Below are positions 29,686 through 39,693 of a stretch of DNA of 50,546 bases, one piece after another (position 1 is the first letter of the stretch; each line of letters opens with the position of its first letter). The stretch lies in assembly GCF_010093225.1 (NCBI RefSeq), contig NZ_PDWM01000020.1, positions 1 to 50,546 on the forward strand. Direction: 5' to 3'. The notes beneath the pieces are model-generated. The model was given only the letters and a program-made list of their open reading frames with translations, made no database searches and had not been told where the DNA came from. This DNA comes from Pseudoxanthomonas koreensis (GTDB lineage: Bacteria; Pseudomonadota; Gammaproteobacteria; Xanthomonadales; Xanthomonadaceae). Position numbers and translations under genes: made by a program.

Positions 29686-30297
29686 ATGAAACGCCATCCG
29701 CTGCCGCCGTGGTCCGTCCTGTTCCTGGCCCTGTCGCTGGCCGTGGCGGCGTCCACTGCCATGGCGCAATCGTCCGCCACCGGCGTGGAGCAGCAGATGT
29801 CGCCGGAGGAATTCAAGGCCGCAGGCCTGCACAAGCTCAGTGCCGAGGAACTGGCGGTGCTGGACGCGTGGATGCGCAGGCAGCACGCGGGCGAGACGGC
29901 CACGCCGGCAGCGGCCGCCACCCCGGCTCCATTGCCCGCCGGGGTGGCGGTCGGCGCGGCCGCGGCCGGTTTGAGCGCCGCCGAGGTCGAGCGCCTGCGC
30001 GAGGAAGCCCGCGAGGAAGGCCGGCGCGAGGTGAAGGAGGAGAACCGCGGCTTCTTCGATTTCGGTTCCGACGAGCCGATCAAGAGCAACCTGGTCGGCG
30101 AATTCCGCGGCTTCGCCAAGGGCAACAGGTACACGCTGGCCAACGGCCAGGTCTGGGAGCAGCTGGAACCGGCGCGGCTCGACGGCGTCAGGAACAGGAA
30201 CAACCCGGCGGTGACCATCAAGCCCGGCCTGCTCAACGTCTGGTACCTGCGGCTCGACGGCTACAACACACCGGCCAAGGTGCGGCGGGTCAAGTAG
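29686..30297 (+). CDS. Hypothetical secreted protein
   Basis: A 203-residue exported protein of unknown function. A signal peptide of about 28 residues ends at AMA. The mature part has a short segment FKAAGLHKLSAEELAVLDAW, an Ala/Pro-rich linker, a very charged helix (AEVERLREEAREEGRREVKEE) and a C-terminal domain of about 70 residues with SNLVGEFRGFAKGNRYTLANGQVWEQ that looks beta-rich and SH3-like. The same GEF.G....TL.NGQVW pattern recurs in secreted proteins of Xanthomonadaceae, as I recall it. The ATG has a strong GGAGGA six bases upstream. It is divergent from relA, with a -10-like TACACT at 29652-29657. Confidence 0.8.
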   Translation: MKRHPLPPWSVLFLALSLAVAASTAMAQSSATGVEQQMSPEEFKAAGLHKLSAEELAVLDAWMRRQHAGETATPAAAATPAPLPAGVAVGAAAAGLSAAEVERLREEAREEGRREVKEENRGFFDFGSDEPIKSNLVGEFRGFAKGNRYTLANGQVWEQLEPARLDGVRNRNNPAVTIKPGLLNVWYLRLDGYNTPAKVRRVK

Positions 30298-30312
30298 GCA
30301 CCGCGAAGGCAC

Positions 30313-30336
30313 CCGTCCCGGACCGCACCGGGACGG
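30313..30336. terminator. Hairpin between convergent hypothetical gene and hrpA
   Basis: CCGTCCCGG (30313-30321) pairs perfectly with CCGGGACGG (30328-30336) in the 54-bp gap between two converging genes. Neither side has a T run, so it may end transcription weakly in both directions. Confidence 0.45.
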
Positions 30337-30351
30337 ATGCGCGGCACGGGC

Positions 30352-33300
30352 TCACGCCAGCGCGGCCAGGCGCTGGGCGAGCTTCTTCGGCGACACCGCG
30401 CCGCGCGAACCCAGTTCCTGTGCGAACAGCGACACGCGCAGTTCCTCGAGCTCCCAGCGCAGCGCCTGCCATCCGGGTGCCCCGTCCTCGCCGCGCGCGC
30501 GCGCGGCGGCGAGCGCGTCGGCGAACGGCTTCAGTTCCAGCATCCGCGCCTGGTCGCGCGCCGGGTCGCGCAGCGCGCGTTCGGCGCGCAGGGCCATGCC
30601 CCTGAGCCAGCGCGGGAACTGGGCCAGGGCTTCGGCCGGGGTGTGGCCGAGGAAACCGGGGTGGACCAGGCCGTCGAGCTGGCCGCGCAGGTCGTCGAGG
30701 TTGGCCCCGGCCCAACCCATCAGCGGCGCCTGCAGCTTCGGCTTGAGTTCGGCGACCGCGGCCAGGATCTGTTCGGCCAGTTGCAGCCGCGCCATCGCCT
30801 CGGCGAACAGCTGGCGGGCGGCGGCATCGGCGCGCTGCTGGAACACGGCGCGGTCGCGGATGCCGTCCAGCCCATCGGCCAGCACCGCGTTGAGCGCAGC
30901 TTCGACCAGGTCGGCGCGCAGCTGCTCCTTTTCCTTCGCCTTCGCTTCCGGGCCGTTGCCAAACTGTTCGATCGCCGCGTACAGCAGGCCGAGTTTCGGC
31001 GAGACCGGGAGCTGTTTGCGTGCCTGCCGCGCCTTGTCGGCCAGGGCGATCCGCAGCAGGCGGTCGACCCCGCGCGGATGCGCGGCCTGGGCCTGGGCAC
31101 GGTCGGCGAACACGCGCAGCACCGCGTGGTCGCCTTCGTCGACCAGCGCCGGCCAGCCGGGCACGCCGGCCTCGCCGGTGACCTGCAGCGGGAGCGGCGC
31201 ATCGGGGAAGTCGCGCAGCGGCTGCGCCGCGCTGGCCAGCGCGCGGCCAGCGCGCGCGGCGAAAGCGCGACCGGCACGTTCGCCGAACTGCGCGCGCAGC
31301 GCATCCAGGTCGCGCGACTCGGCCAGGACCTTGCCGCCCTGCGCCGGCTCTTCGCGCAGGCGCAGGTTGATCCGCAGGTGCGGCTCCAGCGCGGCTTCGT
31401 CGAAGTCCAGCGCGGACACGGCCACGCCGGTGGCGCGGGAGAGGAAGCGCGCCAGTTCGCCGCCGAGCGCATCGGCCGACGGCCTGGCGAACGCCTCGAA
31501 GAAGGCGCGGCCGAAATCCGGCGCCGGCACGTAGTTGCGGCGCGCCGCCTTGGGCAGGGTACGGATCAGGCCGGCAGCCTTGTCGGCGACGAAGCCTGGC
31601 GCCAGCCACGACAGCCGCGCCGGGTCGAGCGCGTTGAGCAGCGGCAGCGGCACCTCCAGGGTGACGCCGTCGTCGGCCGCGCCAGGCTCGAAGCGGTAAT
31701 GCAGCGGCAGGCGCGCGTCGCCGAGCGCGAAGTACTTCGGATACAGGTCGTCCTGCCCGCCCTCGCCCGGCAGCAGGTCGGTGGCCGACCAGCGCAGTGC
31801 GGCGCGCTGCGGCTCGGCCAGCCTGCGGTACCACGCCTCCAGGCCGGCCGTCGAATGGATCTCGCCCGGCACCCGGTCCAGGTACCAGCGCGCCTGCCAG
31901 TCCTCGTCGGCGACCAGGCCGGCGCGGCGCAGCTTGGCTTCCTCTTCGCGCGCCAGCTCCAGCGTCTTCAGGTTGGCGGCCACGAACGACGCCTTCGCAT
32001 CGATCTCGCCGGGCACCAGGCCCTGGCGCACGAACAGGTCGTGGGCGCCGGCCGGGTCGATGCGACCGAAATGCACAGGCCGCTTCGGCGCGAGCACCAG
32101 GCCGAACAGGCCGATCTGCTCGGAGGCCAGCACGTTGCCCTGCGCGCGCGACCAGCGCGGGTCGAAGTGCCTGCGCGCGAGCAACTGCGGCAGCTCGTCG
32201 ATCGCCCAGTCCGGCTCGATCGCCGCGGCGGTCAGGCCCCAGACCTTCTGCGTGTCCAGCAGGGTAGCCACGAGCACCCACGGTGGCGGCTTCTTCGCCA
32301 GCGGCGATGCGGGGAACAGCTGGAAGCGGCGCTGCCTCGGCGCCTGGTAGTCGCCCTTCTCGGTGCGGTGGCCGAGCTGGGTCGGCAGGCCGGAGATCAG
32401 CGCGCGGTGCAACGACTGGTAGGCACGGGCACGTTCGCGGGCGGAAAAGGGGACGGAGGGAATTTTCCCTGGCGGTGCATCGGTTACCGGGGGCTTATCA
32501 GGGAAAATTCCCTCCGTCCCCTTTTCCTTCTCGCGCGCCAGGCGCGCGGCACGGTGCAGTTCGCCGCGGGTCGGACGGGTGGAAGCGCCTTCGCGCGCAT
32601 CGGCCGCCGGTGCGCCGGCGAGCAGCGGCAGCAACGCCTGTTCCGACGCCTCCTCGCGCCAGCCCAACTCCTCGCACAGCAGCTTGAGCTGCCGGTGCAG
32701 CTCTCGCCATTCGCGCATGCGCAGGAAGCCGAGGAAGCGCTTGCCGCACCAGTCGCGCAGCTTCGACTGGGTCAGTTCTTCGTGGGCGGTGTCGTAGGCC
32801 TGCCACAGGCGCAGGATGCCGACGAACTCCGAGCGCGCGTCGGCGAACTGCGCATGCGCGTTGTCGGCCGCCTCGCGCGCCTCCGGCGGCCGTTCGCGCG
32901 GATCCTGCACGCCGAGGAAGGCGGCGATCGGCAGCATCGCCCGCAGCACGCCGTGGCCCTGCGCGGCGACCAGCATCCGCGCCAGCTTCACGTCCACCGG
33001 CAAGCGCGCCATCTGCCGGCCGGTGGCGGTGAGCCGGCGCCGGCCATCGCTGTCTTCGATCGCGCCCAGTTCGACCAGCTGCTGCCAGCCGTCGGCGATG
33101 GCACGCTCGTCGGGTGGCTCCAGGAACGGGAAGTCCTCGATTCCACCGAGCCCCAGGTGCAGCATGCGCAGGATCACCGCGGCCAGGCTGGAACGGCGGA
33201 TCTCCGGATCGGTGAATTCCGGCCGCGAGAGGAAATCGGCTTCGGAATACAGGCGGTAGCACACGCCTTCGGCGATGCGCCCGCAGCGGCCCTTGCGCTG

Positions 33301-34575
33301 GTCGGCGCTGGCCCGGCTGACCGGCTCCACGTGCAGGCGGTCGATCTTCGAGCGCGGGCTGTAGCGCTTGATCCGCGCCTCGCCCGGATCGACCACGTAG
33401 CGGATCCGCGGCACCGTCAGCGAAGTCTCGGCGACGTTGGTGGCCAGCACGATGCGCCGCTGCGGGCCCGGGTTGAACACCCGGTCCTGGTCGCGCGCCG
33501 ACAGCCGCGCGTACAGCGGCAGTACTTCGGTGGAACGGTACTGGCGTTTCTCCAGCGCGCGGTGCAGGTCGCGGATCTCGCGCTCGCCGGGCAGGAACAC
33601 CAGCACGTCGCCGCGCGGGTCTTCGGCGGTGATCTCGTCGACGGCGGCGGTAATCGCGGCAACAGGATCGAGCTCGCGACTGGAATGAGGGTCGGAGTCC
33701 CTTTTGCTCCTGCCAGCTCCGGACCTCGAGGTACGTCCGGGGAGAAGGGACCCTGCCCCCCCTTCTTCTGAACCCCCTTCCTGTCCCGGCGGCCGGTAGC
33801 GCACCTCCACCGGATACGTGCGCCCGGCCACCTCGACCACCGGTGCATCGTCGAAATGCCTTGAAAAGCGCGCGGTGTCGATCGTGGCCGAGGTCACGAC
33901 CAGCTTCAGGTCGCGGCGCTTCTTCAGCAACTGCTTGAGGTAGCCGAGCAGGAAGTCGATGTTGAGGCTGCGCTCGTGCGCCTCGTCGACGATGATCGTG
34001 TCGTAGGCCGACAGCCAGCGGTCCGAGGCGATCTCTGCCAGCAGGATGCCGTCGGTCATGAACTTGATCCGGGTATCGGCACCGACGTTGTCGGTGAAGC
34101 GCACCTGGTAGCCGACCTGGCCGCCCAGCGGGGTCTTCAGTTCCTCGGCCACGCGCGCGGCCACGGCGCGGGCGGCGATCCGGCGCGGCTGGGTGCAGCC
34201 GACCATGCCGGCCACGCCGCGGCCGGCGGCCAGGCACAGCTTCGGCAACTGGGTGGTCTTGCCCGAACCGGTCTCGCCGGCCAGCACCACCACCTGGTGC
34301 GCACGGATCAGCTCGACGATGCGCTCGGCCTCGGCGGCGATCGGCAGCGCAGCGTCGACCGTTACCTGCGGCAGGTCCGTGGCGCGCGCCTGGCGCACCG
34401 CCACCGATGCGGCCAGCGCCTGCTCGAAGCGTTCGCGCAATGCCTCATCGGCGGGCTTCCCGCGCCAGCGCGACCACAGCCCGTGCAGGCGGCCGCGATC
34501 GCGGCCCATGGCCTGGTCGATCCCGCGCCGTCCGGCTTCCAGGGTCCTGCGCAATTCGGGGGGAATCGATTCCAT
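30352..34575 (-). CDS. hrpA: ATP-dependent RNA helicase HrpA, with two in-frame repeat insertions
   Basis: A 1407-residue DEAH-box RNA helicase; HrpA is usually near 1300. Walker A is GETGSGKTTQLPK, the DEAH box is IIVDEAHERSLN, motif III is TSAT, and motif VI is QRKGRCGRIAEGVCYRLY; winged-helix, ratchet, OB and DUF3418 regions follow. HrpA rescues stalled ribosomes in E. coli. Two stretches look foreign: about residues 270-298, between the two RecA-like domains, and residues 684-711, before the DUF3418 region. At DNA level both are palindromic repeat elements (33683-33769 and 32445-32525) that keep the frame open, and both fall where a surface loop is plausible. The long reading frame stays intact throughout, so the gene is probably functional. 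Confidence 0.95.
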   Translation of the reverse strand: MESIPPELRRTLEAGRRGIDQAMGRDRGRLHGLWSRWRGKPADEALRERFEQALAASVAVRQARATDLPQVTVDAALPIAAEAERIVELIRAHQVVVLAGETGSGKTTQLPKLCLAAGRGVAGMVGCTQPRRIAARAVAARVAEELKTPLGGQVGYQVRFTDNVGADTRIKFMTDGILLAEIASDRWLSAYDTIIVDEAHERSLNIDFLLGYLKQLLKKRRDLKLVVTSATIDTARFSRHFDDAPVVEVAGRTYPVEVRYRPPGQEGGSEEGGAGSLLPGRTSRSGAGRSKRDSDPHSSRELDPVAAITAAVDEITAEDPRGDVLVFLPGEREIRDLHRALEKRQYRSTEVLPLYARLSARDQDRVFNPGPQRRIVLATNVAETSLTVPRIRYVVDPGEARIKRYSPRSKIDRLHVEPVSRASADQRKGRCGRIAEGVCYRLYSEADFLSRPEFTDPEIRRSSLAAVILRMLHLGLGGIEDFPFLEPPDERAIADGWQQLVELGAIEDSDGRRRLTATGRQMARLPVDVKLARMLVAAQGHGVLRAMLPIAAFLGVQDPRERPPEAREAADNAHAQFADARSEFVGILRLWQAYDTAHEELTQSKLRDWCGKRFLGFLRMREWRELHRQLKLLCEELGWREEASEQALLPLLAGAPAADAREGASTRPTRGELHRAARLAREKEKGTEGIFPDKPPVTDAPPGKIPSVPFSARERARAYQSLHRALISGLPTQLGHRTEKGDYQAPRQRRFQLFPASPLAKKPPPWVLVATLLDTQKVWGLTAAAIEPDWAIDELPQLLARRHFDPRWSRAQGNVLASEQIGLFGLVLAPKRPVHFGRIDPAGAHDLFVRQGLVPGEIDAKASFVAANLKTLELAREEEAKLRRAGLVADEDWQARWYLDRVPGEIHSTAGLEAWYRRLAEPQRAALRWSATDLLPGEGGQDDLYPKYFALGDARLPLHYRFEPGAADDGVTLEVPLPLLNALDPARLSWLAPGFVADKAAGLIRTLPKAARRNYVPAPDFGRAFFEAFARPSADALGGELARFLSRATGVAVSALDFDEAALEPHLRINLRLREEPAQGGKVLAESRDLDALRAQFGERAGRAFAARAGRALASAAQPLRDFPDAPLPLQVTGEAGVPGWPALVDEGDHAVLRVFADRAQAQAAHPRGVDRLLRIALADKARQARKQLPVSPKLGLLYAAIEQFGNGPEAKAKEKEQLRADLVEAALNAVLADGLDGIRDRAVFQQRADAAARQLFAEAMARLQLAEQILAAVAELKPKLQAPLMGWAGANLDDLRGQLDGLVHPGFLGHTPAEALAQFPRWLRGMALRAERALRDPARDQARMLELKPFADALAAARARGEDGAPGWQALRWELEELRVSLFAQELGSRGAVSPKKLAQRLAALA
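32445..32525. repeat. 81-bp perfect REPIN-like element inside hrpA
   Basis: Two perfect 27-bp inverted arms (32445-32471, beginning AAAAGGGGACGGAGGGAATT, and 32499-32525) flank a 27-bp spacer, 81 bp in all, so exactly 27 codons. Read on the minus strand it encodes the HrpA segment from about Lys684, including KGTEGIFPDKPPV and PPGKIPSVPF. The arm shares 20 bases nearly identically with the inverted repeat between bamD and nadE (46634-46694). Perfect arms suggest a recent insertion or gene conversion. Confidence 0.85.
33683..33769. repeat. Second, imperfect palindromic element inside hrpA
   Basis: An imperfect inverted repeat of about 87 bp: the left arm GAATGAGGGTCGGAGTCCCT faces a right arm whose complement reads GAAGAAGGGGGGCAGGGTCC, with an inner stem CCGGAC/GTCCGG (33718-33724 with 33735-33740). 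It belongs to the widespread GGGTCGGAGTCCCTTTT type rather than to the GGGGACGGAGGG type. It is translated in frame as HrpA residues about 270-298 (GAGSLLPGRTSRSGAGRSKR). Confidence 0.65.
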
Positions 34576-34674
34576 CTATGGCGCCGTGTGAAACCTTGCA
34601 TAACGCAACGGGGTTTATTGTCTATTGTGACAGCCCCATATATGACCTGTGGACCCACCTGCACGGAGCGAACC

Positions 34675-35268
34675 ATGGCCAAGAGCAAGCCCGCCAAGAG
34701 CAAGACCCCCGCCACCAAGTCCAAGGCCAAGTCCAAGGCCAGGTCCGGATCCAGGGCCACGCCGCGGCCGCTGGATCCGGTGGCCTCGACCTCGCGGATC
34801 GACATCGGCATCGGCGCGTCCGACCGCAAGGAGATCGCCGAAGGCCTGTCGCGCTATCTGTCCGATGCCTTCACCCTGTACCTGAAGACCCACAACTTCC
34901 ACTGGAACGTCACCGGCGCGATGTTCAACTCGCTGCACGCGATGTTCATGGACCAGTACACCGAACAGTGGAACGCGCTGGACGACGTCGCCGAGCGCAT
35001 CCGCGCGCTGGGCTTCAACGCGCCGGGCTCGTACGCCGAGTTCACCCGCCTGACCTCGATCCGCGAAGAGGAAGGCGCCGACGGTGTACCGGACTGGAAG
35101 GGCATGGTCCGCCAGCTGGTCTCCGGCAACGAGGCGGTGTGCCGCACCGCGCGCAGCGTGCTCAAGATCGCCGACGACGCCGGCGACGACCCGACCGTGG
35201 ACCTGCTCACCCAGCGCCTGCAGACCCACGAGAAGTACGCGTGGATGCTGCGTTCGCTGCTGGAGTGA
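34675..35268 (+). CDS. dps: Dps family DNA-binding ferritin-like protein
   Basis: A 197-residue Dps protein that forms a dodecamer, oxidises and stores iron and coats DNA under starvation or oxidative stress. The ferroxidase site residues are visible in LKTHNFHWNVTGAMFNSLHAMFMDQYTEQW and the following DDVAERI. The N-terminal tail (about 30 residues, repeated AKSK units and Pro/Arg) is longer and more basic than in E. coli Dps and is the likely DNA-binding part. GGAG lies nearby before the ATG. An AT-rich segment with TATTGTCTATTGTG at about 34617-34629 lies upstream and may hold the promoter or a regulator site. It is divergent from hrpA. Confidence 0.95.
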   Translation: MAKSKPAKSKTPATKSKAKSKARSGSRATPRPLDPVASTSRIDIGIGASDRKEIAEGLSRYLSDAFTLYLKTHNFHWNVTGAMFNSLHAMFMDQYTEQWNALDDVAERIRALGFNAPGSYAEFTRLTSIREEEGADGVPDWKGMVRQLVSGNEAVCRTARSVLKIADDAGDDPTVDLLTQRLQTHEKYAWMLRSLLE

Positions 35269-35274
35269 GGCATG

Positions 35275-35312
35275 GCGGGGGCGGCCCGGCGTACGTGCCG
35301 CCCCCCGCTCTT
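35275..35312 (+). terminator. Terminator of dps
   Basis: GCGGGGGCGGC (35275-35285) pairs with GCCGCCCCCCGC (35297-35308) with one extra C, followed by TCTT. It lies just after the dps stop codon and before the repeat pair at 35314. Confidence 0.55.
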
Positions 35313-35313
35313 C

Positions 35314-35455
35314 TGTAGGAGCCCACTTCAGGGGGCGAACCGAGGCGGTCGGATGACGGCTTCGTTCAACGGCCACCTCTCCGGGAGGGTTTCGCGTTGA
35401 ACGCGGCGCTTTCCAGCCGCGTCGGGTCGCCCCCTGAAGTGGGCTCCTGCAAGGG
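35314..35455. repeat. Second copy of the GTAGGAGCCCACTTCAGGGG repeat pair
   Basis: The same GTAG-headed unit seen at 2321-2464 occurs at 35314-35340 and, inverted, at 35426-35455, in the gap between the convergent dps and clpB genes. The interior also shares CGCGTTGAACGCGGC with the first copy, at the same distance from the right arm, so the whole approximately 142-bp element seems to have spread as a unit. Confidence 0.85.
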
Positions 35456-35473
35456 GCGGCGGCGTTGCGGGGC

Positions 35474-38059
<2,586 letters not shown>

Positions 38060-38105
38060 CGGGAGGCCCCTGGAGAAGTGGCCGGCACTGCCGGCGATGC
38101 TACCC

Positions 38106-38135
38106 AGATAGGGCTGGAGGCGAGGGTTTCAAGGG
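38106..38135 (-). promoter_or_regulatory. Heat-shock (sigma-32) promoter of clpB
   Basis: On the minus strand CCCTTGAA (38128-38135) is followed after 14 bp by CCCTATCT (38106-38113), against the known sigma-32 pattern CTTGAA-N13-15-CCCCATnT. The -35 is perfect and the -10 has one mismatch. The leader would be about 40 bases. Confidence 0.8.
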
Positions 38136-38172
38136 TTGCCGGGACCCCGCCGGCCACCCCGCGCGGCCGGAT

Positions 38173-38703
38173 TCAGGCCGGCGCCAGCCAGCCTTCGTAG
38201 CGGATCAGCGACCCGGCCAGCGGCAGCGCGGCCTCGACCCGGAACTCGTAGCGCCCCTCGTGTTCGCGCTCGCGGCACTGGATCCGCGCGAACAGCGCCG
38301 ACGGCAGCGGCAGCAGGCCGAACAGGCGCGCGCCGACGCAGTTCCAGTAGATCGCGCCGTCGGCGGTATGCAGGGCGAAGCGCAGCTGCAGCGGCCCCAT
38401 CCGCTCGCACAGCAGGCCGTCGCGGCAGTGCAGGCGCGAGGACAGCGAATGGCCGAAGAAATCCCGCTTCCAGGTTTCGGCGCGCGCGTCGGCGCGGAAC
38501 TCCACCCGCAGCGGCGATTCGTGCATCGCCGGCGGCAACCGCGCGATCGCGCCGCACAGGCGCGACAGCGGATGCTCGCCGCGCTCGATCGAAACCGTGC
38601 CGGCGTACTCGCCGCTGCCGCGGATGGAATGCAGCGCCCGCAAGGGATCCGGCAGGTTGAAGAACGGTGCGCGCAGGACCTGCTGGAAGACGGTGGCGTT
38701 CAT
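38173..38703 (-). CDS. DUF4166 domain-containing protein
   Basis: A 176-residue soluble protein that looks like the DUF4166 family: MNATVFQQVLRAPFFNLPDPLRALHSIRG at the start, GSGEYAGTVSIERG, then WKRDFFGHSLSSRL and the ending AGSLIRYEGWLAP. No catalytic role is known for the domain, which is sometimes fused to saccharopine-dehydrogenase-like proteins. The ATG at 38703 matches the family start; upstream residues in the longer frame are Arg/Pro-rich noise. It lies upstream of clpB on the same strand, but the sigma-32 promoter between them suggests separate control. Confidence 0.75.
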   Translation of the reverse strand: MNATVFQQVLRAPFFNLPDPLRALHSIRGSGEYAGTVSIERGEHPLSRLCGAIARLPPAMHESPLRVEFRADARAETWKRDFFGHSLSSRLHCRDGLLCERMGPLQLRFALHTADGAIYWNCVGARLFGLLPLPSALFARIQCREREHEGRYEFRVEAALPLAGSLIRYEGWLAPA

Positions 38704-38870
38704 CGGGCGGCGGCGACGGAATGGCGCCCAGCATAACGTCCGCGCGCCGGCGCCCGGATCCCGCGCTCCGCTGGCGGTAGCACGAAGGCGATGGCCGGTC
38801 GGCGCGGCGCGGCGTGGCGTGGCGTGACGCGGCCGGCGACACGTGAACCGCCCGTCACCCGCCGATGCGG

Positions 38871-38876
38871 CACAAT
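38871..38876 (+). promoter_or_regulatory. Candidate -10 box for a leaderless otsB transcript
   Basis: CACAAT is followed by GCCCGG and then the otsB ATG, the same spacing as CAGAAT before moxR. No Shine-Dalgarno is present. No convincing -35 was found. Confidence 0.3.
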
Positions 38877-38882
38877 GCCCGG

Positions 38883-39656
38883 ATGGCCGACGCGAATCCC
38901 CAACGCCCGGCGCCACCTCCGCTGGACGACGCCTGCGCGCTGTTCCTGGACGTGGACGGCACCCTGGTCGAGTTCGAGGCCGACCCCGCCGGCGTGCGCC
39001 TGCTGCCGCAGGTGCGCGAGGCCGTCGGCGCGATCAGCGACCGCCTCGATGGCGCGGTGGCGCTAGTCAGCGGCCGCCCGCTGGCCCAGCTCGACCTGCT
39101 GTTCGCGCCGCTGCGGCTGCCCGCCGCCGGCCTGCACGGCCACCAGTTCCGCGGCGATGCCGGCACCAGCGCCGACATTCCCGAAGACACTTCCAGCTTC
39201 CTGCACGACCTGCACCGCGATGCCGCGCACCTGGCCGCCGCGCATCCGGGCGTGCTGGTCGAACACAAGGGCGTGAGCCTGGCCCTGCACTGGCGCGCCG
39301 CACCCGTGCACTCGCAGGCGGTGGCCGGATTCGCCCGCGAGCGCATCGCCACCCTGCCCGGCTATCGCCTTCAACCCGGCGACCACGTGGTCGAGTTCGT
39401 GCCCGAAGGCGCGGACAAGGGCCGTGCGCTGGAACGGATGATGGCGCGCGCGCCGTTCGCCGGCCGCGTGCCGGTGTTCGTCGGCGACGACCTGACCGAC
39501 GAATTCGGCTTCGCAGCGGCCAACCGCGGCGGTGGCTGGAGCGTGCTGGTCGGCAACCGCGCGGACAGCGCAGCCACCCATGCGCTGGCCGATACCCGCG
39601 CGGTGCACGCCTGGCTGCAGGCGAACGCCATGCACAGGGAGGCCACCGCACGCTAG
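38883..39656 (+). CDS. otsB: Trehalose-6-phosphate phosphatase
   Basis: A 257-residue HAD-family phosphatase that removes phosphate from trehalose 6-phosphate, the second step of trehalose synthesis. HAD motif I is FLDVDGTLVEFE (residues 27-38, nucleophile and acid Asp), motif II is ALVSGRP, and motif IV is VGDDLTDEFGF. The start ATG at 38883 was chosen over an ATG six codons earlier because the family begins near here; neither has a Shine-Dalgarno. First gene of otsB-GH15-otsA, 37 bp before the glycosidase. Confidence 0.93.
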   Translation: MADANPQRPAPPPLDDACALFLDVDGTLVEFEADPAGVRLLPQVREAVGAISDRLDGAVALVSGRPLAQLDLLFAPLRLPAAGLHGHQFRGDAGTSADIPEDTSSFLHDLHRDAAHLAAAHPGVLVEHKGVSLALHWRAAPVHSQAVAGFARERIATLPGYRLQPGDHVVEFVPEGADKGRALERMMARAPFAGRVPVFVGDDLTDEFGFAAANRGGGWSVLVGNRADSAATHALADTRAVHAWLQANAMHREATAR

Positions 39657-39693
39657 CGCGCAGCGCCAGCTGCCCCGGACCCGAGGGAAAGGA

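Noticed and set aside
30290-32281. 663-codon frame on the same strand as hrpA
   Set aside because: Out-of-frame reading within hrpA; the hrpA frame continues uninterrupted over the same bases.
30352-34575. hrpA as a pseudogene because of the two repeat insertions
   Set aside because: Both insertions keep the frame, all helicase motifs on both sides are intact, and no stop or frameshift is seen.
38800-38830. Short GGCGT-type tandem repeat upstream of otsB
   Set aside because: Only about three imperfect units in a GC-rich stretch; likely simple-sequence noise.
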